Part shown: positions 24,431 to 34,034 of the stretch, piece after piece
How the letters are laid out: every line of letters starts with the position of its first letter
How positions within the stretch are numbered: position 1 is the first letter of the stretch
Assembly: GCF_000203975.2 (NCBI RefSeq)
Contig: NZ_AFCF02000006.1
Location: forward strand, 1 to 64,000
Reading direction: 5' to 3'
From: Leisingera sp. ANG1
GTDB taxonomy: Bacteria; Pseudomonadota; Alphaproteobacteria; Rhodobacterales; Rhodobacteraceae
DNA: 64,000 nucleotides
The notes under the pieces: generated by a model
The model's database searches: none
What the model saw: only the letters and a program-made list of their open reading frames with translations
What the model was told of the DNA's origin: nothing
Position numbers and translations under genes: made by a program

Positions 24431-25408
24431 TTACTTGATGATGCCGATGTCCTTGGAAATCGACTGGATCTGCGCGACCGAACCAGCCACGAATTCCTGG
24501 AACGCAGCCCCTTGCAGGTCCAGCGGCGCCAGGCCGTTGGCGGCCATTACCTCTTTCCACTCGTCGGAGGCATATAGGTCGCCGATCTTCGACACCCAGG
24601 CGTCATAGGCCTCGTCCGACATGCCGCCCGGCGCATAGAAACCGCGCCAGTTGGCGCCAATGGCATCCACCCCCTGTTCCTTGGCGGTCGGGAAGTCCGC
24701 GAATTCGCCCGGCAGCCGCTCCGGCGACAGCACCGCGATCACCTTGATATCGCCAGAATCCACAAAGCCCTTGGCTTCGGAGATGTCGCCGGTGAAGGCC
24801 TGCACGGAGCCTGCCAGCAGCTGGGTCACAGCCTCTCCGCCGCCGTCAAAGGCAATGTACTTGACGCTGCGCACGTCCTCGATGCCATAGGCGCTGGCCG
24901 CGATCAGGACCTTCAGGTGGTCCCAGCCGCCAACCGCGGAGCCGCCCGCGACGGAGACCGAGGACGGATCGGCCTTGATGGTGTCCAACAGCTGCGGCAG
25001 CGTTTCGACCTCACTGTCAGCGGACACTGCGATCACGCCGTAGTCCGCCCCGATGGCCGCCAGCCAGCGCACCTGGTCCATGCTGTTGCCCGGATAGGCG
25101 CCCTGTGCCAGGCGGGTTGCGGTGGCGCTGGAGGCGGCAACAATCAGGCTGTTGTCGTCCGCGCGCTTGTTGACCACCTCGGCAAAGGCCACGCCGCCGC
25201 CGCCGCCGGCCAGGTTCACGACCTGCATGGTCTTATCGATCAGCCCCAAATCCTGCAGCGATTTTCCAACCTGGCGGCAGGTGAAGTCCCAGCCGCCGCC
25301 AGGGTTGGCTGGGGCGATACATTCGGGGTTTTCCTGTGCCTGGGCCGCAAAAGCGGACAGCGACAGGGCGGCAGCGGCAAACAGGCCGCGGGTGACAGTG
25401 AATTTCAT
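24431..25408 (-). CDS. tctC: Tripartite tricarboxylate transporter, binding protein TctC (system 2)
   Basis: A 325-residue periplasmic binding protein with a signal peptide ending AFAAQAQE. It has the Bug-family pieces PANPGGGWDFTCR and VVNLAGGGGGVAFAEVV. The start at 25408 (MKFTVTRG) has GAGGAGG just upstream; 12 further residues are possible but unlikely. It is transcribed away from the tctD-like response regulator gene, with a 156-base shared control region. The organisation matches TctDE-controlled citrate-type transporters. Confidence 0.88.
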   Translation of the reverse strand: MKFTVTRGLFAAAALSLSAFAAQAQENPECIAPANPGGGWDFTCRQVGKSLQDLGLIDKTMQVVNLAGGGGGVAFAEVVNKRADDNSLIVAASSATATRLAQGAYPGNSMDQVRWLAAIGADYGVIAVSADSEVETLPQLLDTIKADPSSVSVAGGSAVGGWDHLKVLIAASAYGIEDVRSVKYIAFDGGGEAVTQLLAGSVQAFTGDISEAKGFVDSGDIKVIAVLSPERLPGEFADFPTAKEQGVDAIGANWRGFYAPGGMSDEAYDAWVSKIGDLYASDEWKEVMAANGLAPLDLQGAAFQEFVAGSVAQIQSISKDIGIIK

Positions 25409-25564
25409 GCGTTCCTCCTCAGGTCGTGGCCGGCGCACTCCCAAGCGCCGGAGATCACCCGCAACAATTCGCTTTGGCAGCTCTGTTTCTGCGGGTTAGA
25501 CATGTTTACCCATTAAAGCTGTCACCAACCTGTCGCCGGTTTCAGCAAAGCGGAGCGCCATTGA
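25409..25564. promoter_or_regulatory. Divergent control region between tctC (system 2) and response regulator gene
   Basis: A 156-base spacer between two diverging operons, lower in GC than the genes. It presumably holds both promoters and the binding site of the adjacent OmpR-type regulator. I could not pick out a convincing direct repeat by eye. Confidence 0.45.
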
Positions 25565-26236
25565 ATGCGGGTCTTGATGGTCGAGGATGCAGAGGATCTG
25601 GCCGAGGGGGTGACCGCCCACCTGGCCCGTTCGGGAATTGCCTGTGATCTGGCGCCGGACATCGAAAGCGCCCGCGACTGCCGGGCCGTGCAGGCCTATG
25701 ACGCGGTGATCCTGGACATCAACCTGCCGGATGGCTCCGGCCTGTCATTGCTGCGCGAGATGCGCCTGGCGGGTGATCCGGCGCCAGTGCTGATGCTGAC
25801 CGCGCTGACCTCAGTCGACGATCGGGTGGCGGCACTGGACCAGGGGGCGGATGACTATCTGGGCAAACCCTTCGACCAGCGCGAGCTGGAGGCGCGGCTT
25901 CGGGCGCTGGTGCGGCGGCAGATGGAGCGCAAGGATGAGCAGATCACCCTCGGCTCGCTGGTTTTTGCCCCGAGCGACCGCAGCGCCCGGCTCGACGGGC
26001 GTCTGCTGGAGCTGACCCGGCGCGAGGCGGCGCTCTTGGACATGCTGATCCGCCACCAGGACCGGTACTTGTCCAAGTCCCGGCTTTATGACTCGCTCTA
26101 CGGCTTTGATGATGCCGATGTCGGCGAAAACGCGATTGAGCTCTACATCGCCCGCCTGCGCAAGAAGATTGCGGGCAGCGATGTCAGCATCGCAACCCAG
26201 CGGGGGGTCGGTTACCGGCTGCATCTCAATGGCTGA
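25565..26236 (+). CDS. OmpR-family response regulator, TctD-like
   Basis: A 223-residue two-domain regulator. The receiver domain (1-115) has the acidic pair Glu7/Asp8, phospho-acceptor Asp51 in LDINLPDGSG, Thr79 and Lys101 in LGKPF. The C-terminal winged helix ends ELYIARLRKKIAGSDV-IATQRGVGYRL. Its gene overlaps the histidine kinase gene by 8 bases and faces tctCBA. It most likely activates that transporter when its ligand is present, as TctD does. The gene symbol is withheld because the ligand is unknown. Confidence 0.88.
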   Translation: MRVLMVEDAEDLAEGVTAHLARSGIACDLAPDIESARDCRAVQAYDAVILDINLPDGSGLSLLREMRLAGDPAPVLMLTALTSVDDRVAALDQGADDYLGKPFDQRELEARLRALVRRQMERKDEQITLGSLVFAPSDRSARLDGRLLELTRREAALLDMLIRHQDRYLSKSRLYDSLYGFDDADVGENAIELYIARLRKKIAGSDVSIATQRGVGYRLHLNG

Positions 26237-27617
26237 GCCGCGCCCGCCGCTGACTCTGGCGGCCAGGGTGCTGGGGGCGGTGCTGCTGATCCTGCTGCTC
26301 GGCGGGGTGCTGGTCTCCGGTTCCGCCTGGCTGAATGGCCAGCAGGCCGCGCGGCAGGCCTATGACCGGATTCTGCTGGGCGCGGCAAACGACATCGCGG
26401 AATCTGTCCGCATCCAGGCAGGCACCCCCATCGCGGATCTGCCGGTCTCTGCCTTCCAGCTGCTTGCCCAGGCACCCGAGGACCGCATCTATTACGCGGT
26501 GCATGGACCCGGGCAGGTTTTCATCACCGGTGTCGATCCCCAGACAGAAATACATGCGCCGGAGGGCGGCGGCGGGGCAGGGTACTTCGAGGCCCTGCTG
26601 AATGATGAACCCGCGCGGTTTGTCCGCGTCACCCGCCGTTTTGCGGAACGTGACTTCTCCGGTCCGGTTGAGGTTGTGGTTGGCCAGACCCTGCGGGCGC
26701 GCAGAGCGATGACCGCGGATCTGATGCTGGATGCCTTATGGCCGATGGCGGCGGCAGGTCTGGTGCTTCTGGTGATGGCCTGGGTGGTCATCCGGACTGC
26801 CCTGCGCCCGCTCGATGCCATCACCGCGGATCTCGCCCGCCGTGACCCCTACGACCTGACCCCGATTGCAACCGGCCGCCTGCCGCGGGAACTGCAGGTT
26901 GTGCTGGGCGCCATGAACCGCTTCATGGGCCGGCTGGACGGCCAGGTTGAGGCGATGCGCAACCTGATTTCCGACACCGCGCATCAGCTGCGCACTCCGG
27001 TTGCTGCAATCCGCGTGCAGGCGGAAACCGCCATTGCAGAACCCGGCGGGGATGCCAGCCGCCGCGCCCTTGACCGGCTGCTGGCCCGCACCCGCTCGCT
27101 GGGCACCCTGCTGGATCAGCTTCTCAGCCGTGCGCTTGTGGTCCACCGCACTGACAGCGCCCCGCGCCTGCCCGTCGACCTGCGCGAGGTGGCACTGGAA
27201 ATCATGGAGCGTGACGACCACGCACTGCTGGCGCCCGGCACCGACCTGCGGCTGGAAATCGGCGAGGATCCCGTGATGGTGCGCGCCGATGCATTCTCTC
27301 TTGGCGAGGCGGCCGGCAACCTTCTTGGCAATGCACTCAGGCACGGCACACCCCCCGTGGCCATCGGCGCAGAACGGCGCGGCGGCGATGCCATCCTGTG
27401 GGTGCGCGATGCAGGCCCCGGCCCGGTGCCTGCGGTGATGGCGCAGCTCGGCAGCCGCTTCAACCGCAGTGCCGGAACCCAGGAGAACAGCACTGGCATC
27501 GGCCTGTCGATTGTGGCCTCCGTGGCAGCGGCCTTTCGCGGCCGGGTGGAGATGACGCAGGAGGAGGAGGGCTTCCGTGCCGCCTTGGTCCTGCCCGCCG
27601 CGCAGGAGGGGGCATGA
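26229..27617 (+). CDS. Sensor histidine kinase, TctE-like
   Basis: A 462-residue membrane sensor kinase. A membrane segment near residues 10-30 and another near 180-200 bracket a periplasmic domain. The phospho-acceptor is His252 in DTAHQLRTPVAAI. The ATP-binding part shows the N-box GNLLGNALRHG, DAGPGPVP and STGIGLSIV. The N-box is canonical enough to expect activity. It starts inside the response regulator gene and its stop overlaps the next gene in an ATGA junction, so all three are coupled. Confidence 0.88.
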   Translation: MAEPRPPLTLAARVLGAVLLILLLGGVLVSGSAWLNGQQAARQAYDRILLGAANDIAESVRIQAGTPIADLPVSAFQLLAQAPEDRIYYAVHGPGQVFITGVDPQTEIHAPEGGGGAGYFEALLNDEPARFVRVTRRFAERDFSGPVEVVVGQTLRARRAMTADLMLDALWPMAAAGLVLLVMAWVVIRTALRPLDAITADLARRDPYDLTPIATGRLPRELQVVLGAMNRFMGRLDGQVEAMRNLISDTAHQLRTPVAAIRVQAETAIAEPGGDASRRALDRLLARTRSLGTLLDQLLSRALVVHRTDSAPRLPVDLREVALEIMERDDHALLAPGTDLRLEIGEDPVMVRADAFSLGEAAGNLLGNALRHGTPPVAIGAERRGGDAILWVRDAGPGPVPAVMAQLGSRFNRSAGTQENSTGIGLSIVASVAAAFRGRVEMTQEEEGFRAALVLPAAQEGA

Positions 27618-28654
27618 TGCGGATCCGGCACCTGCTGCTGATACTTGCCACCCTGCTTCCTGCCGCCGCCGCCGCGCAGGAGGCAACCCATCGGTACGGC
27701 AGCGGCCCGGTGCCCTTCCTGCTGCGCTCCACCACTGACAACAGCATTATCCAGCCCGTGATGGAGCGCTTTGCCGAGCGGCATCCGCAGCTGGCGATCA
27801 CCTACGAGCAATGGGGCTCCAACGCGCTCTTTGCCCAAAGCCGCGCCGATTGCCGGGTCGGCAGCCCGCCTGCCGACGCGGTGCTGTCCTCGGCGGTGCA
27901 GCAGATGGTCTGGCTGGTCAATGCCGCCTGTGCCCATCCGCACCGCTCGCCCGCGGCGCTGGCGTTGCCGCCGTCGCGGCGCTGGCGCAATGAACTGTGG
28001 GGGGTCACCACCGAACCCGCGGTGATCGTCTATAACAAGCAGATGCTGGACGGCGCTGATGTGCCGCGCAGCCGCTTTGCGCTGCTGGATGCGCTGCGGG
28101 CCAAACCCGGTCTCTACCGCGGCAGGATCGCCACCTATGACATCGCCGCCTCCGGACTTGGCTACCTGTTCGCCTACAGCGACAGCCTGGAGGCAACAAC
28201 ATTCGGCGCTTTGCTGGAAGGTTTTGCCAGGGTCGATGCCGTTGCCACCTGCTGCTCTGCCGAAATCATCGCCGGCGTGGCAGAGGGCCGTTTCCTGATC
28301 GCTTACAACGTGCTGGGCTCCTACGTTGCAAATGCCTCCGCGCCCGAGGTTGGAACCATCCTGCCGGAGGACTACACCCTTGTGCTGTCCCGCGCCTACA
28401 TGATCCCGGCAGAGGCGCGGCAAAAAGCAGCCGCAGCGGATCTTCTTGATTTCCTCCTCAGCCCGGAAGCGCAAGAGCTGCTGGCCGAGGCGGGCCTCGT
28501 CACCGAGATTGCCGCAGCGGACTCCGGCCTGGCTCCCAGTGCCAGGCGGTCCATTCCTCTTGCGCCTTCGCTGCTGGTTGCGCTTGATCCCAACAGGCGG
28601 GCGCTGCTGCTCAAATTCTGGAGCGACACCTTTGGTAGCGGCGGCGGGCCCTGA
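27614..28654 (+). CDS. Periplasmic solute-binding protein linked to the two-component system (PgtC-like)
   Basis: A 346-residue protein with a cleavable signal peptide (LLLILATLLPAAAAAQE) and an iron/sulfate-type binding-protein fold (FAERHPQLAITYEQWGSNALF; EPAVIVYNK; GRFLIAYNVLGSYVA). It is encoded with the kinase through an ATGA overlap and has no permease or ATPase of its own. The order regulator, kinase, binding protein recalls PgtA-PgtB-PgtC of Salmonella, where PgtC takes part in signalling. I infer that it presents a ligand to the kinase sensor domain instead of serving transport. Confidence 0.75.
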   Translation: MMRIRHLLLILATLLPAAAAAQEATHRYGSGPVPFLLRSTTDNSIIQPVMERFAERHPQLAITYEQWGSNALFAQSRADCRVGSPPADAVLSSAVQQMVWLVNAACAHPHRSPAALALPPSRRWRNELWGVTTEPAVIVYNKQMLDGADVPRSRFALLDALRAKPGLYRGRIATYDIAASGLGYLFAYSDSLEATTFGALLEGFARVDAVATCCSAEIIAGVAEGRFLIAYNVLGSYVANASAPEVGTILPEDYTLVLSRAYMIPAEARQKAAAADLLDFLLSPEAQELLAEAGLVTEIAAADSGLAPSARRSIPLAPSLLVALDPNRRALLLKFWSDTFGSGGGP

Positions 28655-28962
28655 GCGCGCCCCTTTGCTGCCAGCGCGGTGCTTTCAGGCGGGTTCCTGG
28701 AGGCCCGCCAACGCTGCAACCGGTGCCACCGGGGCATTTGCCAGCTGGCTGAAACTCTGTCATTGCCACCTCCCGGCGACTCTGCTAAACGCCATCCATC
28801 CTGAAGACCCCGGATTCGTTTCCGGGGTCGTTATGTTTGTCAGGACACACGAACTCGGGGACCTTCGGGGCCCTATAACACAGGCACCTACGGGGGCCTT
28901 CAACATAGCTGGGCCAAAGACAAGAACCTAAGGCCTGGCACGCTAAACGGAAGACAGAAAGC
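28655..28962. promoter_or_regulatory. Leader region upstream of rplB
   Basis: A gene-free stretch ahead of the ribosomal block. TTGCCA (28763-28768), a 17-base spacer and TAAACG (28786-28791) form a possible promoter. A perfect hairpin GACCCCGGA-6-TCCGGGGTC (28806-28829) follows, without a strong T-run, and could be an attenuator or a terminator. The usual upstream partners rpsJ, rplC, rplD and rplW are not in the window. Confidence 0.45.
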
Positions 28963-29805
28963 ATGGCACTCAAGTCGTATAAACCGACGACGCCGGGCCA
29001 GCGTGGGCTGGTTCTGATCGACCGTTCGGAGCTTTGGAAAGGGCGTCCGGTCAAGTCTCTCACTGAGGGTCTGACCAAATCGGGCGGCCGGAACAACACC
29101 GGACGGATCACTGCACGCCGCCGTGGCGGCGGCGCAAAGCGCCTCTACCGGATCGTTGACTTCAAACGGAACAAATTTGATGTAGCGGCCACCGTTGAGC
29201 GGATCGAATACGACCCGAACCGGACCGCATTCATCGCGCTGATCAAATACGAAGACGGCGAACAAGCTTACATCCTGGCGCCTCAGCGTCTGGCTGTTGG
29301 CGACAAGGTTGTCGCGTCTGCAAAAGCCGACATCAAGCCGGGCAACGCAATGCCGTTCTCGGGCATGCCGATCGGTACCATCGTTCACAACATCGAAATG
29401 AAGCCCGGCAAAGGCGGCCAGATCGCCCGTGCAGCCGGTACCTACGCTCAGTTCGTTGGCCGTGACGGCGGTTACGCTCAGATCCGCCTGTCCTCGGGCG
29501 AACTGCGCCTGGTCCGTCAGGAATGCATGGCCACCGTCGGTGCCGTGTCGAATCCGGACAACTCGAACCAGAACTTCGGTAAAGCCGGCCGTATGCGCCA
29601 CAAGGGCAAGCGTCCTTCCGTGCGTGGTGTCGTCATGAACCCGATCGACCACCCCCACGGCGGTGGTGAAGGCCGGACCTCCGGTGGCCGCCACCCGGTG
29701 ACCCCCTGGGGCAAACCGACCAAGGGCAAACGGACCCGCAACAAAAACAAGGCGTCGCAGAAGCTCATCGTCCGCTCGCGCCACGCCAAGAAGAAAGGCC
29801 GCTAA
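28963..29805 (+). CDS. rplB: 50S ribosomal protein L2
   Basis: A 280-residue primary 23S rRNA-binding protein near the peptidyl transferase centre. [17 protein letters not shown] at the start and the C-terminal [20 protein letters not shown], which includes the conserved catalytic-centre histidine region, are unmistakable. Full length for the family. It is the first ribosomal gene of this window; upstream lies a signalling cassette instead of rplW, so the S10 operon is interrupted here. rpsS follows after 3 bases. Confidence 0.98.
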   Translation: MALKSYKPTTPGQRGLVLIDRSELWKGRPVKSLTEGLTKSGGRNNTGRITARRRGGGAKRLYRIVDFKRNKFDVAATVERIEYDPNRTAFIALIKYEDGEQAYILAPQRLAVGDKVVASAKADIKPGNAMPFSGMPIGTIVHNIEMKPGKGGQIARAAGTYAQFVGRDGGYAQIRLSSGELRLVRQECMATVGAVSNPDNSNQNFGKAGRMRHKGKRPSVRGVVMNPIDHPHGGGEGRTSGGRHPVTPWGKPTKGKRTRNKNKASQKLIVRSRHAKKKGR

Positions 29806-29808
29806 TCC

Positions 29809-30087
29809 ATGGCACGTTCCGTATGGAAAGGCCCCTTCGTTGATGCTTACGTCCTGAAAAAGGCCGAAGCAGCGCGTGAATCGGGCCGCAATGAAGTGAT
29901 CAAGATCTGGTCGCGCCGTTCCACCATCCTGCCGCAGTTCGTCGGCCTGACCTTTGGTGTGTACAACGGCCAGAAGCATATCCCCGTCAACGTCTCGGAA
30001 GACATGATCGGTCAGAAGTTCGGTGAATACTCGCCGACCCGCACCTATTATGGCCACGCCGCAGACAAAAAAGCGAAGCGGAAGTAA
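29809..30087 (+). CDS. rpsS: 30S ribosomal protein S19
   Basis: A 92-residue protein of the small-subunit head, binding 16S rRNA with S13. [20 protein letters not shown] and [17 protein letters not shown] are diagnostic. It lies 3 bases after rplB and 3 bases before rplV in the normal S10-operon order. Confidence 0.98.
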   Translation: MARSVWKGPFVDAYVLKKAEAARESGRNEVIKIWSRRSTILPQFVGLTFGVYNGQKHIPVNVSEDMIGQKFGEYSPTRTYYGHAADKKAKRK

Positions 30088-30090
30088 GTC

Positions 30091-30471
30091 ATGGGCAAGG
30101 AAAAGAACCCCCGCCGCGTGGCAGACAACGAAGCAATGGCAAAACTGCGCATGCTCCGTACCTCCCCGCAGAAACTGAACCTGGTGGCTCAGATGATCCG
30201 CGGCAAGAAAGTTGAGAAGGCCCTGACCGACCTGACTTTCTCCAACAAGCGGATCGCGCAGGACGTGAAGAAATGCCTTCAGTCCGCCATCGCGAATGCT
30301 GAAAACAACCACAACCTGGACGTCGATGAACTGATCGTCGCCGAGGCATGGGTTGGCAAGAACCTGACCATGAAGCGCGGCCGTCCGCGTGCCCGTGGCC
30401 GGTTCGGCAAAATCCTGAAGCCGTTCGCGGAGATCACCATCAAGGTGCGTCAAGTTGAGGAGCAAGCCTAA
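30091..30471 (+). CDS. rplV: 50S ribosomal protein L22
   Basis: A 126-residue protein lining the peptide exit tunnel. [20 protein letters not shown] and the C-terminal hairpin [17 protein letters not shown] are conserved. Its last base overlaps the first base of rpsC (TAATG), which couples their translation. Confidence 0.98.
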   Translation: MGKEKNPRRVADNEAMAKLRMLRTSPQKLNLVAQMIRGKKVEKALTDLTFSNKRIAQDVKKCLQSAIANAENNHNLDVDELIVAEAWVGKNLTMKRGRPRARGRFGKILKPFAEITIKVRQVEEQA

Positions 30472-31181
30472 TGGGTCAGAAAGTCAATCCGATCGGCATG
30501 CGCCTTCAGGTCAACCGCACCTGGGACAGCCGCTGGTACGCCGACACCAAAGACTACGGTGATCTGCTGCTCGAGGACCTGAAAATCCGCGAGTTCATCA
30601 AGGAAGAATGCAAGCAGGCTGGCATTGCGCGCGTCATCATCGAGCGCCCGCACAAGAAATGCCGCGTGACCATTCACACCGCCCGTCCGGGCGTCATCAT
30701 CGGCAAGAAAGGCGCGGACATCGAAGTCCTGCGCAAGAAGATTGCCAAGATGACCGACTCCGAGCTGCACCTCAACATCGTTGAAGTGCGCAAGCCGGAA
30801 CTGGACGCTCAGCTGGTCGGCGAGTCCATCGCTCAGCAGCTGGAGCGCCGTGTGTCCTTCCGCCGTGCCATGAAACGGGCCGTGCAGAACGCTATGCGCA
30901 TGGGCGCCCTGGGTATCCGGGTGAACGTCGCTGGCCGTCTGGGCGGTGCGGAAATCGCGCGTACCGAATGGTACCGTGAGGGCCGCGTGCCGCTGCACAC
31001 CCTGCGTGCCGACATCGATTACGCACACTCCGAAGCGATGACCCCCTACGGGATCATCGGGATCAAGGTCTGGATCTTCAAAGGCGAGATCATGGAGCAC
31101 GATCCTTCGGCGCGTGACCGTAAAGCACAAGAAATCCAGGACGGCCCTGCACCCCGTGGTGCTGGTGGCGGCCGTCGCTAA
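30471..31181 (+). CDS. rpsC: 30S ribosomal protein S3
   Basis: A 236-residue protein forming part of the mRNA entry site and helicase centre. [20 protein letters not shown], the KH motif [13 protein letters not shown] and [12 protein letters not shown] are family hallmarks. A short Gly/Arg-rich C-terminal tail is present, as in other alphaproteobacteria. GGAGG for the next gene lies at its end. Confidence 0.98.
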   Translation: MGQKVNPIGMRLQVNRTWDSRWYADTKDYGDLLLEDLKIREFIKEECKQAGIARVIIERPHKKCRVTIHTARPGVIIGKKGADIEVLRKKIAKMTDSELHLNIVEVRKPELDAQLVGESIAQQLERRVSFRRAMKRAVQNAMRMGALGIRVNVAGRLGGAEIARTEWYREGRVPLHTLRADIDYAHSEAMTPYGIIGIKVWIFKGEIMEHDPSARDRKAQEIQDGPAPRGAGGGRR

Positions 31182-31193
31182 GGAGGATTTGAG

Positions 31194-31607
31194 ATGCTTC
31201 AGCCAAAGCGCACTAAATTCCGCAAAATGCACAAGGGCCGGATCCACGGCCTGGCAAAAGGCGGTTCCGACCTGAACTTCGGCACCTATGGCCTGAAGGC
31301 AACCCAGCCTGAGCGTGTGACTGCACGCCAGATCGAAGCTGCCCGCCGTGCCATGACCCGCCACATGAAGCGTCAGGGCCGTGTTTGGATCCGTATCTTC
31401 CCGGACACTCCGGTGACCTCGAAGCCGACCGAAGTCCGTATGGGTAAAGGTAAAGGCTCCGTGGACTACTGGGCAGCCAAGGTTAAGCCTGGCCGCGTGA
31501 TGTTCGAGATCGACGGCGTCAGCGATGAAATCGCACGCGAGGCCCTGCGCCTGGCGGCGATGAAGCTGCCGGTCAAGACCCGCGTCGTGGTCCGCGAAGA
31601 CTGGTAA
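31194..31607 (+). CDS. rplP: 50S ribosomal protein L16
   Basis: A 137-residue protein near the A site. [20 protein letters not shown], then [25 protein letters not shown] in part, are diagnostic. It ends the first ribosomal block: a strong terminator follows, and rpmC, normally the next gene, is 4.7 kb away. Confidence 0.98.
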   Translation: MLQPKRTKFRKMHKGRIHGLAKGGSDLNFGTYGLKATQPERVTARQIEAARRAMTRHMKRQGRVWIRIFPDTPVTSKPTEVRMGKGKGSVDYWAAKVKPGRVMFEIDGVSDEIAREALRLAAMKLPVKTRVVVREDW

Positions 31608-31640
31608 GCGGCTGGGGGAAACCCCGTTCGTGAACGTTTG

Positions 31641-31675
31641 ACCCCCGCCGGGACACCGGCGGGGGTTTTCCTTTG
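31641..31675. terminator. Terminator after rplP
   Basis: Perfect 10-bp arms CCCCCGCCGG (31642-31651) and CCGGCGGGGG (31656-31665) with loop GACA are followed by TTTTC. It sits between the convergent rplP and cyclase genes and would end the first ribosomal transcript. Confidence 0.92.
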
Positions 31676-31695
31676 TTGTGCGCCTGCACTGCCAG

Positions 31696-32934
31696 TCAGG
31701 GCGCAAAGCCTCTGGACACTGTATATGTCCGCATCCGGCCCTTGCCCTTGATCTCCACATCGCCCAGCGGGTCGATCTGCACCTCATCCCCAAGATGGCC
31801 CCGGGTTGCTTCGGTGATCTGGACGATGCCCGGCCGGCCATGCGACTCCATGCGCGAGGCCACGTTCACGGTGTCCCCCCACAGATCATAGGCGAACTTC
31901 CGTTCCCCGATCACGCCGGCCACGACTGGCCCCGAACTGATGCCGATGCGCATGCTGAACGGGAACTGGCCGGACTCGTTTATCTCTTGCGCCGCGTCAA
32001 TCATGTCCAGCGCCAGTGACACCATGGCCTGGGCGTGATCTTCGCGCGGTTCGGGCAGGCCTGCAACCACCATATAGGCGTCCCCGATCGTCTTGATCTT
32101 CTCGCAGCCGTGCTTCTCGACCAGTGTATCGAAACGCGAAAACGCTGCATTCAGGGTTTGCACAATCTCGGGCGGAGTCAGCCTGCCGGAGGTTTCCGTG
32201 AAGTTCACGATATCGGCAAACAGCACTGATACGCTTGGGTGTTCATCGGCAATCAGATGCGGGTCGTCCTTCAGGCGCGCGGCTATCGGCTCGGGCAGAA
32301 TGTTCAGCAAGAGATTTTCGGCGCGCTGGTATTCCTTTTCCATTTCCCTTTCTGCCCGGGTGGCGGCAGTTGCGTAGAGGGCGGCAAACACGCCAAGCAT
32401 TGGAATGATCGGCGCTGTGTTGAAGACAAAAAAGAACAGGGTCCACCCGTGCGTGAGCGGCCGCACCGGGGCTGACAAGGTGCCATAAACCCCCATTGCA
32501 ACAAAGGCCATGGCGCAGAGTGCGCTCAAAAGCAGCCGCGTGAGCGGTTGTCCGTAAGGCAGCATGGGAAACAGCAGTATGGGTATGAATAAGTAGCTCA
32601 GGAAAAACGGCGCCAGCCCCATGTAGTAGGTGCAAAATGCTGCATGAGCGGGGATTTCGCACAGGAACGTCAGCAGGGTCGGCCATTTGATGTCCCGCAG
32701 GGTCAGGGCAGCCCAGCACCCGAACCCAATGAGCACGGTAGAGAATATGTTGAAAACGGCCATCACCGGCTGGTCTGCATACCAGAACAGAAAAATGAAC
32801 GATCCGTGGGAAAACAGGCCAATCGGAAATCCGGCTCTGGCCAGCCCGTATGCGCGCCGCATTTCGCTGGAAGAACCGGGCGGTGCCCTGTTTATCCAGC
32901 CAATTAATGCCGCTCGCCGTGTCTGGCTCACCAT
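31696..32934 (-). CDS. Membrane-bound class III adenylate/guanylate cyclase
   Basis: A 412-residue protein with about six N-terminal membrane segments (residues 35-190) followed by a class III cyclase domain (about 225-405). Metal-binding aspartates are in VSVLFADIVNFT and MRIGISSGPVVAGVIG follows. KIKTIGDAYM has Lys, and AYDLWGDTVNVASRM has Asp, at the base-selecting positions, which favours ATP over GTP. It would make cAMP from a membrane signal. It lies between two ribosomal blocks and converges on rplP. Six-helix cyclases of this kind are common in roseobacters; the input signal is unknown. Confidence 0.85.
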   Translation of the reverse strand: MVSQTRRAALIGWINRAPPGSSSEMRRAYGLARAGFPIGLFSHGSFIFLFWYADQPVMAVFNIFSTVLIGFGCWAALTLRDIKWPTLLTFLCEIPAHAAFCTYYMGLAPFFLSYLFIPILLFPMLPYGQPLTRLLLSALCAMAFVAMGVYGTLSAPVRPLTHGWTLFFFVFNTAPIIPMLGVFAALYATAATRAEREMEKEYQRAENLLLNILPEPIAARLKDDPHLIADEHPSVSVLFADIVNFTETSGRLTPPEIVQTLNAAFSRFDTLVEKHGCEKIKTIGDAYMVVAGLPEPREDHAQAMVSLALDMIDAAQEINESGQFPFSMRIGISSGPVVAGVIGERKFAYDLWGDTVNVASRMESHGRPGIVQITEATRGHLGDEVQIDPLGDVEIKGKGRMRTYTVSRGFAP

Positions 32935-33028
32935 TTCCGGAACCCCCGCCGGGTTCCATATTCGGGCGCGGGGGGCCGGCCTGTCAACTTTACCGGCTGT
33001 TGACTATGCGCCCTCTCCGCTGTGTTAG

Positions 33029-33051
33029 GCGGTGGAAAGCAATTCCACCGC
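33029..33051 (-). terminator. Hairpin after hydrolase-like gene
   Basis: Perfect arms GCGGTGGAA (33029-33037) and TTCCACCGC (33043-33051) lie 12 bases beyond the minus-strand stop at 33063. There is no T-run, so this is a weak terminator call. Confidence 0.45.
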
Positions 33052-33062
33052 AGCGCCGCCGC

Positions 33063-33827
33063 TCAGGCCGGGGCGGCAGAATTCAGCGGCCCGGTAGCGG
33101 CCCGGCAAGCCGCGGCAGGCGGTTCAAGGCCGGCGTCTGCAGCGGGGCTCAGCCTTTGTGTTTCCTGCGAGAATACGGCCTCGGTTTCCCCTTCGAAGCA
33201 GCTTTGAATGCAGCGGTGCAGCTCGCCCTGTTCCTTGAGGTTCGCTGCCAGCCTGTGGCCGGCATCAGGGAAGACCCAGTGGTGAATGTTGCTGGCTTTC
33301 GGGAACAGCTGCGCGTGCTTGCCGTCCACTCCCTTGCCGGCGGAGAAGATGAAATATTCGGTTTCCGGCGCGAAATAGTGGCTGGCGGGCTTCATCGGAA
33401 AACTCTTGATTGAGTTCGAGTACATCCGCCAGCGCGTGTCATGTGGCTCGGCCTCCGGGTCGACCGTCAGCTGCGGCACAAAGGAGACTGACCGGGAGAT
33501 CGGCAAATATGCGCCCGCTACGATAGCCAGATAACCGCCCATGCTGTTGCCGATCGAATACAGCGTGCTGCCCTCAGCCGCCTGCCTGACCGCAGCAGTC
33601 AGCACATCCCAATCCAGCCGGTTCCCCCACGACCGGGTCTTGTCATAGCAAAAGACCGTATTGCCGAATTCGCGGCCGATGCCGGCAAACTCCGGTGTTT
33701 GCACGTCAATCAGGTCCATCTTTTGGCCAATGCCCGGAAACGACAGCAGCACGCGGCTGCCGGCAGGGGCAGGCTGCGGCTTCAGGGCTTCGACCCGCAG
33801 GAACTTGTTTTCGTAGATGATGTGCAT
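33063..33827 (-). CDS. Alpha/beta-hydrolase-like protein
   Basis: A 254-residue cytoplasmic protein. VLLSFPGIGQKMD and the nucleophile-elbow sequence IGNSMGGYLAIVAG (G-x-S-x-G) followed by VFPDAGHRLAANL with a candidate catalytic His suggest an alpha/beta hydrolase. A specific substrate cannot be assigned. The start at 33827 (MHIIYENKF) is chosen because the longer open frame to 34589 overlaps a convincing gene on the other strand. The C-terminal 35 residues are Ala/Pro-rich and probably unstructured. Confidence 0.65.
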   Translation of the reverse strand: MHIIYENKFLRVEALKPQPAPAGSRVLLSFPGIGQKMDLIDVQTPEFAGIGREFGNTVFCYDKTRSWGNRLDWDVLTAAVRQAAEGSTLYSIGNSMGGYLAIVAGAYLPISRSVSFVPQLTVDPEAEPHDTRWRMYSNSIKSFPMKPASHYFAPETEYFIFSAGKGVDGKHAQLFPKASNIHHWVFPDAGHRLAANLKEQGELHRCIQSCFEGETEAVFSQETQRLSPAADAGLEPPAAACRAATGPLNSAAPA

Positions 33828-34034
33828 ATGCCGGTGCCTTCGCTTCTGCGGTTTTGCGGGGATCTTGCACCAGGGCGGGTTAACTTGCGGTAAGCCGAAC
33901 CTGAGGATGTGCGTGAGGCCCGCAAACCGGACAGGTCCGCGCAGGCTTGTTGCAGGGACCTGCGGGCGCAAAATTGCAGTGGCGTCCTGCTTCGGGCTCT
34001 CGCACTGGCCGGCAGGCTGCGCTAAGACGCTGGC

